Part shown: positions 7,765 to 16,814 of the stretch, in pieces
How the letters are laid out: each line of letters opens with the position of its first letter
How positions within the stretch are numbered: the stretch's first letter is position 1
Source: RGIG5952 sp045603485
Lineage (GTDB): Bacteria; Verrucomicrobiota; Kiritimatiellia; RFP12; JAAYLN01
Assembly: GCA_045603485.1 (NCBI GenBank)
Contig: JAZUMF010000012.1
Span: 1 to 29,986 of the forward strand
Direction of reading: 5' to 3'
Length of the DNA stretch: 29,986 nt
Program-made: the position numbers and the translations under genes
The notes under the pieces: generated by a model
The model's input: only the letters and a program-made list of their open reading frames with translations
Database searches by the model: none
Told to the model about the DNA's origin: nothing

Positions 7765-9057
7765 TTACCTCTTAATTCTCTTCTTTGCGTTGAAATATGC
7801 AATTCTTTCTATGAACTCACCTTGCAGTTCAAACGGCAGTTCCAAATCGCGCTCTTCACAGAGTTTTGCAAACCAGGAGCAAAGAATGCGCCTGAAATAA
7901 TCGTGTCTCACAAAGGAGAGGATGCTTCGTGAATCGGTGGTCATTCCGATAAAACTTGAAACTGCTCCAAATGAAGCAATGGCGTTTAAGGTATTCTCAA
8001 TGCCAAGAGAATGGTCACACCACCACCATGCGGGCCCGAGCTGAACCTTTGACTCAACGCCATCTTCCGAAAATGAGCCCTGCAAAACTGCCAAGGGAGC
8101 CTGGTCATTCATATTCAGCGGGAACAAAACGGTATCGGGAAGCGAATCGGCTGTCTCCATTGCACCGAGCATATCTGTAAGTGCGGATATATTCAGGTGA
8201 CCCCCTACTCCTGCATATCCGCCTGCTGGGCCTGCAAGGCGAGCCAGACGCTCACTTGTTTTTCGTTTTGCGTCGAGGTGTAGGAGCAAGGTAAGATTAC
8301 GCTTCTTATATTCTTCGGCAAGGCGTATGAGCATAGACTGCTTTACTTTGTTGCCATCATCGAAAAAGCCGTCATCAAGCGCGTGGTCGGCAAAGCGACA
8401 GCCTTTTGCCGCAAAATCATCAAGAAGTGTTGACACAGCGGCTAAATATGAATGAACATCGGAGATATTGATTCCGGTTTTGGCAGACAGCTGCGCTTTG
8501 AGGTCAGCATCGGGAGATAGAAGGTTATCTCCTCTGAGCGAGGGTGCTACCCTCGTACCGTCAAAGAGTTGCAAATCATCAGTAAGAGATGCTATTGGCG
8601 AGATGTATTCTATATTAAACTTGGAGAGAATTCCTTTTGTAGAAAACTCTCGCCCTTTTAGCATTTCCTTTGTTTTATCAAAGATGTATCTTGCGTTATC
8701 TTTTGACGGCAGCTCTTCAATGCCAAAGATTGCCGAGAGTTCCATTCGCCCCCAATCGTAAACGGGATTACCGGCAAGAAAAGGGAAGACAGAGAAGAAG
8801 CGTTCTACCTTTTCATAGGGAGTAGCACCTCCTGTAATGAAATGCTCCTCTATCCCTAAAATCCGCATTAAACGATGCTTGTAGGGGTCGGAGGCAATCC
8901 AAAGGTCATAGAGACTGTCGAATTGCCTATCCCCGGCGATATCGGCAACCGACAAATGATTGTGGTAATCAATTATCGGCAAATTTTGAGCATACTCGTA
9001 ATAGAGCCGCTCTGCTGTTCCGCTTTTTAATAAAAACGCGCTATTCAAAGTAGTCAC
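7765..9057 (-). CDS. uxaC: Glucuronate (uronate) isomerase
   Basis: Isomerises D-glucuronate to D-fructuronate (and galacturonate to tagaturonate), the first cytoplasmic step of hexuronate breakdown. The N-terminus matches the family closely: LPIIDYHNHLS with the metal-binding His32 and His34, then SLYDLWIASDPYKHRLMRILG. Later blocks such as LTLLLHLDAKR and LGPAWWWCDHSLGIENTLNA are also characteristic of the amidohydrolase-fold UxaC. The 430 residues are a little under the usual 465-475. The start is GTG with no good ribosome site, 10 bp behind the DUF4838 gene, so translation is probably coupled. Position and partners (SDR, uxuA) make the assignment very secure. Confidence 0.95.
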   Translation of the reverse strand: MTTLNSAFLLKSGTAERLYYEYAQNLPIIDYHNHLSVADIAGDRQFDSLYDLWIASDPYKHRLMRILGIEEHFITGGATPYEKVERFFSVFPFLAGNPVYDWGRMELSAIFGIEELPSKDNARYIFDKTKEMLKGREFSTKGILSKFNIEYISPIASLTDDLQLFDGTRVAPSLRGDNLLSPDADLKAQLSAKTGINISDVHSYLAAVSTLLDDFAAKGCRFADHALDDGFFDDGNKVKQSMLIRLAEEYKKRNLTLLLHLDAKRKTSERLARLAGPAGGYAGVGGHLNISALTDMLGAMETADSLPDTVLFPLNMNDQAPLAVLQGSFSEDGVESKVQLGPAWWWCDHSLGIENTLNAIASFGAVSSFIGMTTDSRSILSFVRHDYFRRILCSWFAKLCEERDLELPFELQGEFIERIAYFNAKKRIKR

Positions 9058-9067
9058 TTGTTGATGT

Positions 9068-11323
9068 TTAATCGAGCAAATCGGGATTGATCAGCACGAT
9101 ACTCTTCACATCGATGAAATCGGCATTTGCGATAACACCAGGGACGACCCAGATGCGAGCCATCGCAGGCATTTCGTAGGTTCCTAAGTCTATGGTCTCC
9201 CAACCCGTAGCACCTGGCGATGTTCTGACAAAGGCGCGAGAGATTTCACCCCTTGTATTACGATTGTAAATACCGAGATAGGCTGTGACCTGATCGGGTA
9301 TCGTAGCTCCGGAGCGGACTGTGACAAGTACCTTCCAGCGGCCTGCGTACTTTTCGGGGATATTCCAGTAGATTGCCCCTTTGTCCTGTTCCATAAATGG
9401 GAATCCCATTGTCTTGGAATCGACCTTGAGGGAGGCATATGGTGTACCATCGACATCTTTCTCAACTGTCATTTTGGCACCTGACATCTCATTTGGAGCA
9501 ACGACGATGACATCCTTTTCGCGTGGAGGGAAGTTATAGGCTTCAAGAACTTCGCCTTGGCGGAGTTTAGCAATAAACTTAGTGAGGGGCGCCCATTCGC
9601 AATAAGTGCCGCACTTGAACTCAGCCCTGAGAGCATCAAGCTCGTTAATTACTTCATCACGGGTCGGAATCTTAATGTTGTTGGCTTTTGCGTAAGGTGC
9701 AATATCGTTGTTATAGCGTGTCGCCATGACCATTACGATTGAAGCGTACTGCTGACGGACCTGTGCATTGGCACGGGGGTCGCCTTTTGTCGCCTCCATG
9801 GCCTTTTCAAAGAGTCCCTTTGCCTGAAAGAGGTCTTTTGCTGACATAAGTGAGCGCGAATCGTTTTGATAAACGCTGTAGCAATAATTCTTTTGGCGCG
9901 ATCTGATGACGGTCAGCAGCTTGAGATATTCCTTCATATATGGAGCGCCCTTGCCACATGCGCCGTTGAGCCACTGCTCAATCAGCTCCCATTCGTTCTG
10001 ATATGGATTCCAGGCGAGCTTCGCAAATAGCCAGCAGCGCAAATCGATAAAGTCTGAAAGCGATCCCCATGGAAGCTGTGAGAAAACGCCCTTTACACCA
10101 TTCTCTTTATAAAGACGGAATTCAGGACCAAGCAAATCCAATGATGGTGTCGGCAAAAGGAAGTTATGGAACTGTGCATTATATCCCCATATGATGATAT
10201 TACCGTCAGAGAGCTTATTCCACTGCCTGAGGAAGATATCATGTCTCGGTGTTGCCGAGGGCGGCTTGCCATGGTCGCGGTCAAGCATTGCGTAGCAAAC
10301 GGTGACATTTGGTTCAAGCTTGAGAGTAAGCGGAGGACGCTCCGTTATCCAATATGCCAAAAATACGATACGGACATTGGGATAATCCTTTGCAAGCGCG
10401 CGAGCGACTTTGTTGGCACCATTGATGATCAGTGCCGTTGGAGAAGCCTCCTTGGCTACAAGTTCCTTGCACTTTTCGCATTCGCAAAACTCTCCGTTGT
10501 CACCCATCGACACTGAGATATACGGGCGATTTGGATTTTTTTTGAGCATTTCTCTTGCAAGCCTTATAATCTCTGCCATAACTTCGTCGTTATGGGTGCA
10601 GACCTGATTCACGACGCGCTTTTGCTTTTTCTCACGCCATGCAAACCATTCCGGATGAGCCTCGAAATAGTCCTTGCCCTTAAAGCCTGCCATCGATTGG
10701 CTGAGGTCGACGGAATAGCTTCCACCGAGGCTCTCAGGAATTGCCTTTGCCCAAATGTTGCCATTGACGCCAATCTTGACATTCCATTGGGGATTATTGC
10801 AGGATTCACCGTAGGGCTGGCGATACTCAAATGCGGGGGCCTCGCTGATGGCAAAGTCTCCAGGCAGGGTCAATGTTTTCAATTTGGGCACTGTCTCGTT
10901 ATCTGGTGCCCAGAAACCGCAGCCAAAGTGCTCAAGAAGATGATAGGCTGCATAGATCGGGCCTCTAGTCCCCTCACCCGTTAGAACCAATGTTTTGGAA
11001 TCTGCAAATGAAATTGAGATTTCATCAGGCTTCGCATCGCTTTTATTAAATTTACTTCCGATAATGATGCGATTGCCTTTGATTGTACTGGCATCATTGG
11101 TAGAGACGACAAAATCGGCGCCACTCATTGACTTAAAATATTTTGCCAGCTCATTTGCCGCGGCAGTTGCAGATACGGGAGCGTCTTTTGCAATGACAAT
11201 CGACGCATTCGCCTTACCGTTATCTGCTATGGTGAACGCCTGTGCTGTTGAAGCCAATAAAAGTGCGGATGTCATTGCCGCAGCCTTTGCCAACTTTCCC
11301 GTTGAATTAACTCTTTGTTCCAT
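9068..11323 (-). CDS. Exported DUF4838 protein, candidate glycan-active enzyme with alpha-glucuronidase-like N-domain
   Basis: The 751-residue protein has a signal peptide (basic start, hydrophobic AAAMTSALLLA, probable cleavage after AQA near residue 29). Residues 35-160 resemble the small alpha/beta domain that precedes GH20 and GH67 catalytic barrels (ANELAKYFKSMSG, GPIYAAYHLLEHFGCGFW). The centre (about 200-500) is the DUF4838 barrel with SMGDNGEFCECEKC, an acidic/Cys cluster typical of the family. The C-terminal 150 residues look like a jelly-roll carbohydrate-binding module. Because uxaC follows 10 bp downstream, the likely job is releasing glucuronic acid from an exported or periplasmic glycan. 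Biochemistry is inferred, not shown. The ATG is supported by AAAGG 7 nt upstream. Confidence 0.85.
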   Translation of the reverse strand: MEQRVNSTGKLAKAAAMTSALLLASTAQAFTIADNGKANASIVIAKDAPVSATAAANELAKYFKSMSGADFVVSTNDASTIKGNRIIIGSKFNKSDAKPDEISISFADSKTLVLTGEGTRGPIYAAYHLLEHFGCGFWAPDNETVPKLKTLTLPGDFAISEAPAFEYRQPYGESCNNPQWNVKIGVNGNIWAKAIPESLGGSYSVDLSQSMAGFKGKDYFEAHPEWFAWREKKQKRVVNQVCTHNDEVMAEIIRLAREMLKKNPNRPYISVSMGDNGEFCECEKCKELVAKEASPTALIINGANKVARALAKDYPNVRIVFLAYWITERPPLTLKLEPNVTVCYAMLDRDHGKPPSATPRHDIFLRQWNKLSDGNIIIWGYNAQFHNFLLPTPSLDLLGPEFRLYKENGVKGVFSQLPWGSLSDFIDLRCWLFAKLAWNPYQNEWELIEQWLNGACGKGAPYMKEYLKLLTVIRSRQKNYCYSVYQNDSRSLMSAKDLFQAKGLFEKAMEATKGDPRANAQVRQQYASIVMVMATRYNNDIAPYAKANNIKIPTRDEVINELDALRAEFKCGTYCEWAPLTKFIAKLRQGEVLEAYNFPPREKDVIVVAPNEMSGAKMTVEKDVDGTPYASLKVDSKTMGFPFMEQDKGAIYWNIPEKYAGRWKVLVTVRSGATIPDQVTAYLGIYNRNTRGEISRAFVRTSPGATGWETIDLGTYEMPAMARIWVVPGVIANADFIDVKSIVLINPDLLD

Positions 11324-11343
11324 AATTGACCTTTCTAACCTTG

Positions 11344-13320
11344 TTAATACTCTGTGCGATTGATTACCTCCTGCTGAACTGCAGGTGACAGTGTTGTAAA
11401 GAATTCTGAATATCCGGTGATTCTGACGAGCAGATTGCGATAAGCGGCTGGATTTGAACGGGCATCCTCAAGTGTTGCGCGGTCGACGATTGTGAAGCCT
11501 AGGTGCTGCCCGCCCATTTGCATGTATGATTTAATGAGACCTTCAAGGACCTTGGCTGATGGCCGAGCGGCAAACTTGAGATTAAGTCCGCCGCATGCGC
11601 ATCTGTCAAGCGGCAAACGCGAAACGCTTTTCAGTACGGCAGTCGGTCCGGTTTTATCCATACCATGCGCCGGTGATTGATTTTCGCTGACCTGCTCGCC
11701 CGCTTTGCGTCCGTTAGGCAAAGCACCGATACTCTTGCCAAACGCGTGGTGATGCGAGAGAGAATAGAATGATGGCATCGCCAAAAAACCGGCAATCAAA
11801 CCGGCTTCTTCAAAGGCGTCTATAATGGTGTTGCCGATTGTAGAAGCCCATTCATCGGCCTCATCATTTGCATTGCCGAATTTTGGATAGCCTGTGATAA
11901 TCTCTTGCCGCAACTCCTCTTCCCCGTCAAAATCCTTTTCAAGAATCGCCAATATATCGGCATAGGGCATTTTCTTCTGCAATCTGAAGACGGCAACCAT
12001 GCTGTCGGCCATATCGGCGATACCCGAAAACATCTTATGGTACCATCTTCGGGAATCCGCGCCGCCGCAATAAACATCCTGACATCTTTGGATTGATTCT
12101 TCAAGGAAGAGCGACTCAAAATGAAAAGACAAATCCTTGCAATAGATATCTGAATGGGCCTCATTAAACTCATTGACTATGAAATCGCGAAGATTTTCAT
12201 GGAATTTTTTAAGGATCCCGCTTGCGTCCGAGACCTCAAAGATTGACTTACGGAATGTGGCAACGGTATTATCAAAGCAGTCGATGCGCTTATATAGGTT
12301 GTAGACATGGCCGGGCACATCTAATCTGTTGCATGCGGTAAATGAGAAATTATTTGCTATATCGGGGGGATATCCGACATTTAGCAATTTATTGAAAATC
12401 AACTTGTCGTTAAAGAAGTTGCACCTTGAATCAAGGGTATACGCGGCCTTTCCGACTTGAGAAAAATCATCACGCAAACGGAAGTTGAGTGTTGGCTGGG
12501 GCATATCAACTGCGATAGCCGCATCAATTATCATATCCGTAAGCTCATTAAACTCCGGGCCGATGGTAATATATTGTTTGCTAGACTGCGAGGGGATTGG
12601 TTTCGTCATGTAGTCGCAAGTATGAGTACCCGTGACTTCATTAAACTTCATCATAAAGAATGCGAGAAGCTCGACTGCTTTTTCGCGAGGCACGCCTTTG
12701 ATAAAAGGAAGCAAATGCCGATCCAATCGCCCAGGTGAAAAATCTCTTGAGCCAATGACCGTATAGCATACAAAGAGAACCATCCATATCGATTGCAATG
12801 CCGAAAAGAGGTCATAGGCAGGCTCGTAAGGCACAGTGCGACATGCTTTGGCAAGCTCAAATTTGCCAATAGCCTCGGCGGCATCGGCATAGCGAAGTGA
12901 AAAAGCCTGTATCGCCTTGACTATCCGATGCGTCGATTCTTCAAAGTAGCGGGCCGAGGTTGTATTTATGCGCTCGGCATTTATGGACACATCCCTGCAT
13001 ATCCCCTTGAGGCCAACTGTAAGGATCTTTGCAATCGGCAATGTGGCATGGCCTTGCGACGACAGGGCTATTCTGGTAAACGGTTCGCTGTGATGCCAAC
13101 GCCCTTCAAGCATACGACCTGCAAAGAGGTCATCTGCATTGAGGGGCGTTGAGAGTTCTCCAAGAAGCTTTTCTGCCTCAAAAAGATATTGCTGTGAAGG
13201 GTCAAGCGCAAGCGTCTCCTTCTCATATTTTCGCAATATCTCTTCTCGCTCGATAAAGCATGCCTCATTATCTGAGTCCATGATCATCCGGCGCAAGCGA
13301 TTGAGACTACCAGCATTCAT
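11344..13320 (-). CDS. Glycyl radical enzyme (pyruvate formate-lyase-like), atypical active site
   Basis: The C-terminus carries the glycyl radical loop LLVRITGYSEFF with Gly636, followed by LSPAVQQEVINRTEY, as in PFL-like enzymes. The candidate thiyl cysteine is Cys330 in FTACNRLDVPG, aligned with the GC-x-E region of diol, choline and hydroxyproline enzymes. Here the residue two after Cys is Arg instead of Glu, and there is no Cys-Cys pair as in true PFL, so neither a standard dehydratase nor PFL is indicated. At 658 residues it is shorter than the 750-850 usual for the family, mostly at the N-terminus. No radical-SAM activase is in the window. The ATG at 13320 lacks a clear ribosome site; ATGs at 13287 and 13281 are alternatives. 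The reaction is unknown; sugar-derived substrate is inferred from the operon. Confidence 0.88.
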   Translation of the reverse strand: MNAGSLNRLRRMIMDSDNEACFIEREEILRKYEKETLALDPSQQYLFEAEKLLGELSTPLNADDLFAGRMLEGRWHHSEPFTRIALSSQGHATLPIAKILTVGLKGICRDVSINAERINTTSARYFEESTHRIVKAIQAFSLRYADAAEAIGKFELAKACRTVPYEPAYDLFSALQSIWMVLFVCYTVIGSRDFSPGRLDRHLLPFIKGVPREKAVELLAFFMMKFNEVTGTHTCDYMTKPIPSQSSKQYITIGPEFNELTDMIIDAAIAVDMPQPTLNFRLRDDFSQVGKAAYTLDSRCNFFNDKLIFNKLLNVGYPPDIANNFSFTACNRLDVPGHVYNLYKRIDCFDNTVATFRKSIFEVSDASGILKKFHENLRDFIVNEFNEAHSDIYCKDLSFHFESLFLEESIQRCQDVYCGGADSRRWYHKMFSGIADMADSMVAVFRLQKKMPYADILAILEKDFDGEEELRQEIITGYPKFGNANDEADEWASTIGNTIIDAFEEAGLIAGFLAMPSFYSLSHHHAFGKSIGALPNGRKAGEQVSENQSPAHGMDKTGPTAVLKSVSRLPLDRCACGGLNLKFAARPSAKVLEGLIKSYMQMGGQHLGFTIVDRATLEDARSNPAAYRNLLVRITGYSEFFTTLSPAVQQEVINRTEY

Positions 13321-13352
13321 TGGAGAACTGTCATTAAGCGGTCGTCGGGACT

Positions 13353-15308
13353 TTACAGACCGCGGTAAGCCAAGAGCTTCATAAAGAGACCACCCTGAAC
13401 GGAACGGGCCTGGAAGCCGCGCTGCTCGCTGGTGTCAGTCCAATACCAGTCGGTCATTGGCACACGCGACGGCGTACGGTTGTAGGCCTCCCATAGCGGT
13501 GCGATGAGTGTCTCAAAATCGGTCTTGTCCTTTGCAAGAGTTGCAGTCCAGACAAGCCAATCGCTCTTTGTATAGGCGCTGCGGTTGTCGAGCGGCAAGC
13601 CATAAGGAAGCTGACGACGAATAGCAGCGGCAATTTCGCCTGCGAAGAATGACTCTGGGAAAAGATTCGTACCAAAGAGTTTATCCCAGACGATGTTGTA
13701 CTTCATGCTCGTCGAACCTGGGCGATCAAACGCCAAACGATATGTTCCGTCACCGTTTGATGCGCGCTTGAGCCACCCCTCGGCCATCTTTTGAGCCTTG
13801 GCGGTGTATGCCTTGGCGTCCTTGGCGCGACCAAGCATCTTGTAAATCTCGGCAAGTGAAAGAATGCCGGAGATTGCCTTGAGTGAAAGGTTGCAATTGT
13901 GTGCCAAATGACCGGCAAAGTCATCGGTGCAAAGCTGGTTGTCAGGATCGTCGCCATTCTTGAGAAGGTACTTGACCCACTGCTCGAGCAAATCAAGATG
14001 TGATTCGGCAAATGAAGCGTCGCCTGATGCGATAGCGGCGGCGGCCTCCATAACGAGCATATTGCCGCACTCCTCGACAGGCATCTGATTCTTGAGATAT
14101 TGCTCACGCGTCTCGACATTTGCGCTGTAGCGCTGGAAGTCGACATAAGGATAGCAGCCGACATCGTGTGGGGCAAAGTCGTATGGCCAATCCTTTGAGC
14201 GGGCAAAGTGTATGATTGGACGAATCATTGCCTTGACGAGCTCTGGATTGTAGAGCAGGAAGAGCGGGATTGAAGGATAGCTTACATCGACCGTGCAGGC
14301 ACAACCGTTGGAGAAGCACTCCTTGGAGATAAAGTAAAGCTCTCCGTTGCCATCAACTACGAGCTTATGGGCGGCAATTGACTGACGATATGCAAGCTGA
14401 AGAAGCTCTGCATACTTCTCACCGCCGGCGCGAACGGCATCTGTATAGAGGTCTTCGTTGAAAATCTTGCAGCGAAGATAGACATCCTCATAATCCTCGT
14501 TGGCATTGGCGATGGCCTCGTTAATTGTCATACCATCGCGGTTCCAAACCGACCCACGCGGTTCGCCCCAAACGAGAAGGCTCTTGCCTAAATCATCGTA
14601 GGCGACAAGGAAGAGACGGCTGCCGACAACATCACCCTCGGCGGTAATAAAACGCAAATCGGCGGTATCGGTCGGCGGTTCACGATGATGGGTATTCAAA
14701 TGACCTGCCAGATAGGTAACTTTTTTGCGCTTGGAGGTTGAAAGCTTCGCGCCCTCGGAGGCAAGCACAACAGCGCCCCATTCAATACGGTGGTTGTCGC
14801 CCCAACGCTCAAGAATGCGTGGCTCGGCATTCTCCATGCGGATGGCGGCAACCTCTCCCATGCGTGACTTGGTGACATTGACAGGCGCGTCCCCAGCCTT
14901 GTCCATGCAGAACTGCTCGGACAGTGAGATAGAGACATTTATCTTGTGCTCCTTGCCGTCAAGGGACTCCTCTCGGACTTCAATATAGGAGACGGGGCGA
15001 GTCATCAACGGCAAATCGTCAAGAAGCAAAGGCGAAGTAAAGATTACGGTAAGCCTTACACCCTGCGCTTCAAAGCGATAAATGGTAGAGCATGCGGTAA
15101 CATCAAGGGAGACCTGCTCCATAGCAGGCTCTTCGCCATTTCCCATAAAGCGATATTTAACGCCATCGATATCGGCGATACCAATCATAAGATTGGCTCT
15201 GCCAGTCCAATGGACAGTATCGCTTCCAGTTAAAGCGTCGGCTGGAGACCAGACGCTGAAAAACGGATCGACAGTTATCAACGGTACTGAAGGAGGGCGC
15301 ATTTTCAT
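13353..15308 (-). CDS. GtaA-like (DUF5127/DUF4965/DUF1793) family protein, probable intracellular glycoside hydrolase
   Basis: From the ATG at 15308 the protein has 651 residues and no signal peptide. It opens with VPLITVDPFFSVWSPADAL and HWTGRANLMIGI, the conserved start of the glutaminase-A-like family (DUF5127), and then shows the helical (alpha/alpha)6 block of DUF4965/DUF1793: CTVDVSYPSIPLFLLYNPEL, CGNMLVMEAAAAIASGD, LCTDDFAGHLAHNCNLSLKA, and MTDWYWTDTSEQRGFQARSV near the end. Fungal members were named glutaminases, but bacterial homologues usually sit in glycan loci, so a hydrolase acting on a sugar is more likely. The frame stays open to 15449, but that part overlaps the upstream gene; the ATG 4 bp after its stop is the sensible start. 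Confidence 0.85.
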   Translation of the reverse strand: MKMRPPSVPLITVDPFFSVWSPADALTGSDTVHWTGRANLMIGIADIDGVKYRFMGNGEEPAMEQVSLDVTACSTIYRFEAQGVRLTVIFTSPLLLDDLPLMTRPVSYIEVREESLDGKEHKINVSISLSEQFCMDKAGDAPVNVTKSRMGEVAAIRMENAEPRILERWGDNHRIEWGAVVLASEGAKLSTSKRKKVTYLAGHLNTHHREPPTDTADLRFITAEGDVVGSRLFLVAYDDLGKSLLVWGEPRGSVWNRDGMTINEAIANANEDYEDVYLRCKIFNEDLYTDAVRAGGEKYAELLQLAYRQSIAAHKLVVDGNGELYFISKECFSNGCACTVDVSYPSIPLFLLYNPELVKAMIRPIIHFARSKDWPYDFAPHDVGCYPYVDFQRYSANVETREQYLKNQMPVEECGNMLVMEAAAAIASGDASFAESHLDLLEQWVKYLLKNGDDPDNQLCTDDFAGHLAHNCNLSLKAISGILSLAEIYKMLGRAKDAKAYTAKAQKMAEGWLKRASNGDGTYRLAFDRPGSTSMKYNIVWDKLFGTNLFPESFFAGEIAAAIRRQLPYGLPLDNRSAYTKSDWLVWTATLAKDKTDFETLIAPLWEAYNRTPSRVPMTDWYWTDTSEQRGFQARSVQGGLFMKLLAYRGL

Positions 15309-15312
15309 ATTC

Positions 15313-16728
15313 TTACTTAGCCTCGATTTGCATTTCTTTACCACAATAGACAAGCGTGAAGGGCTTGTCTGTACGAATGTTAAGTGTGCCGTCAGCTTCG
15401 CGGACAAGATCAACTGTGCCGTCACCAAAGCGAAGATTGCGGATGCCAAGGCGGCCTTCCTTTATGCCGGGATCCCAAACGATACGATTATCAAGGGCGG
15501 CAATTTCACGAACGCCAATCACATTCTCCATAAGTAGAGAAATAGGCCCTAGGGCAGACCAGCCGCAGAAGTCCTTGCGAGAATATGACTCTGCCTTATT
15601 TGTGCCGGGCTTGGGGAAGTCTGGGCTGTAGCACTCCCAGATGGTGTGTGGCTCAAATTCGTTGAAGCAGCGGAGCTGACCAGAAATGACCTCTTCAGCA
15701 AGCTTAGCGGCAAGCTCGACATAGCCGTATGCCTCAAGAGCCTTGATGCTCATATAGGCGACAGGCAGCCATACCGAACCACGCCAGTACTCGCCCTCTG
15801 GTCTAAATTCGGGATCGTCATGTGAAACACTCGGGAACGGGAAGTAACCGCCAAGCTTGTTGGGGTCGGTCGCAAGCTTAGCCATACGGTCTGCCTGCTC
15901 CTGCGTTGCGCAACCGGCAAAGAGAGGCCAGAATGAAGCGGGCGTCAAAACACGGCAGAATCCCGAGCCATCGCGATACTTATCAAGGAAGGCGCCATAT
16001 TCGTCATCCCAATAGGTTGCGACAAGAGCCTTCTTATCGGCATATTCAGCCTCAAAGCGAGCTTTGACATCATCCTTGCCAAGCTCCTGGGCGATGCGAG
16101 CGATCCACTTTGCGTTAAGAGCCTGCTGAGCCAAAGCGTCAACCCAGTAAATCGAATCATACTTATCCTTGCCACGGGGAGTATTATCCATGCCAGAGCA
16201 AAGACCATGCCAGCAATAGCCGCCCTCCTCACGCTTCCATGCCATATCGGGCTGGTAGTCGTTATGCTGGGTTGCTGGATCTACATTCTCAAGATATTCA
16301 TAGTGGTGAATCAAGTGAGGAAGAGCCTCCTCAAGACGAGCGAGATTGCGGTCCATTGCATAATACTGCCACTCAATCCACGAAAAGAGAGGCGGATTGT
16401 CGCGGTGGTGAAGCTTGATGGGCTGATTCGGATCGTTCTCCAAAAGGAAGTAAAGATTGTCAAGGGTATTACGGCCAGGATATGAATCGATCGCATAACG
16501 GCAGAACATACCCATCAGGCAACTATCCCAAATCCATACGCGATTGTTGTTGCAACCCTCTGATAAAAATGGCGAGCGCGGGAATGATTCGGTCTCGCAA
16601 ACATGATCCCAAGCCTGGCGCCATGCGAAATCGTTTAACTTAACGAATTCAGGACGGGCATCGAGAATGACCTCGGGGAGTTTTTCGACTGGAAATGGTG
16701 CTGCAGTCTTTTTGTAGAGAAGTTCCAT
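15313..16728 (-). CDS. GH63/GH37-like (trehalase-fold) glycoside hydrolase
   Basis: A 471-residue cytoplasmic (alpha/alpha)6-barrel enzyme. The aromatic start RVWIWDSCLMG, the block WHGLCSGMDNTPRG with the likely general acid Asp181, YWRGSVWLPVAYM, and TIWECYSPD with the likely base Glu365 are the family hallmarks shared by trehalases, glucosidase I and mannosylglycerate hydrolases. A small beta-sandwich tail ends the protein. Substrate cannot be read from sequence. It is the first gene after an 86-bp gap that holds a good promoter and an inverted repeat, so it probably heads a sub-operon that includes all genes down to uxuA. AAGGA lies upstream of the ATG at workable spacing. Confidence 0.86.
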   Translation of the reverse strand: MELLYKKTAAPFPVEKLPEVILDARPEFVKLNDFAWRQAWDHVCETESFPRSPFLSEGCNNNRVWIWDSCLMGMFCRYAIDSYPGRNTLDNLYFLLENDPNQPIKLHHRDNPPLFSWIEWQYYAMDRNLARLEEALPHLIHHYEYLENVDPATQHNDYQPDMAWKREEGGYCWHGLCSGMDNTPRGKDKYDSIYWVDALAQQALNAKWIARIAQELGKDDVKARFEAEYADKKALVATYWDDEYGAFLDKYRDGSGFCRVLTPASFWPLFAGCATQEQADRMAKLATDPNKLGGYFPFPSVSHDDPEFRPEGEYWRGSVWLPVAYMSIKALEAYGYVELAAKLAEEVISGQLRCFNEFEPHTIWECYSPDFPKPGTNKAESYSRKDFCGWSALGPISLLMENVIGVREIAALDNRIVWDPGIKEGRLGIRNLRFGDGTVDLVREADGTLNIRTDKPFTLVYCGKEMQIEAK

Positions 16729-16758
16729 CTTTAGTATTCCTTGTTAAGTGTTCGACAG

Positions 16759-16773
16759 ATTAGTCAAACTAAT
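16759..16773. promoter_or_regulatory. Inverted repeat at the expected transcription start, candidate operator
   Basis: ATTAG and CTAAT form perfect 5-bp arms around a 5-bp centre, immediately downstream of the -10 box at 16777-16782. A repressor bound here would block initiation or early elongation. The regulator is not in the window. Confidence 0.4.
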
Positions 16774-16776
16774 GCT

Positions 16777-16805
16777 ATTTTACTTGTAAAATTGACTTTT
16801 TGCAA
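16777..16805 (-). promoter_or_regulatory. Internal promoter in front of the glycosidase-uronate genes
   Basis: On the minus strand TTGCAA (16800-16805) is followed by a 17-nt spacer and TAAAAT (16777-16782). It lies in the only sizeable gap of the run, between nagB and the GH63/37-like gene, with the ATG about 50 nt downstream of the -10. Confidence 0.6.
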
Positions 16806-16814
16806 AGAGAAAGT

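Noticed and set aside
7279..7932. Plus-strand 217-codon frame
   Set aside because: Antisense to the SDR gene and the end of uxaC; Pro/Ser-rich composition is what the reverse of a GC-third-position gene gives.
15309..15449. N-terminal extension of the GtaA-like frame
   Set aside because: It overlaps the end of the GH63/37-like gene in another frame, and family homology begins only after the ATG at 15308.
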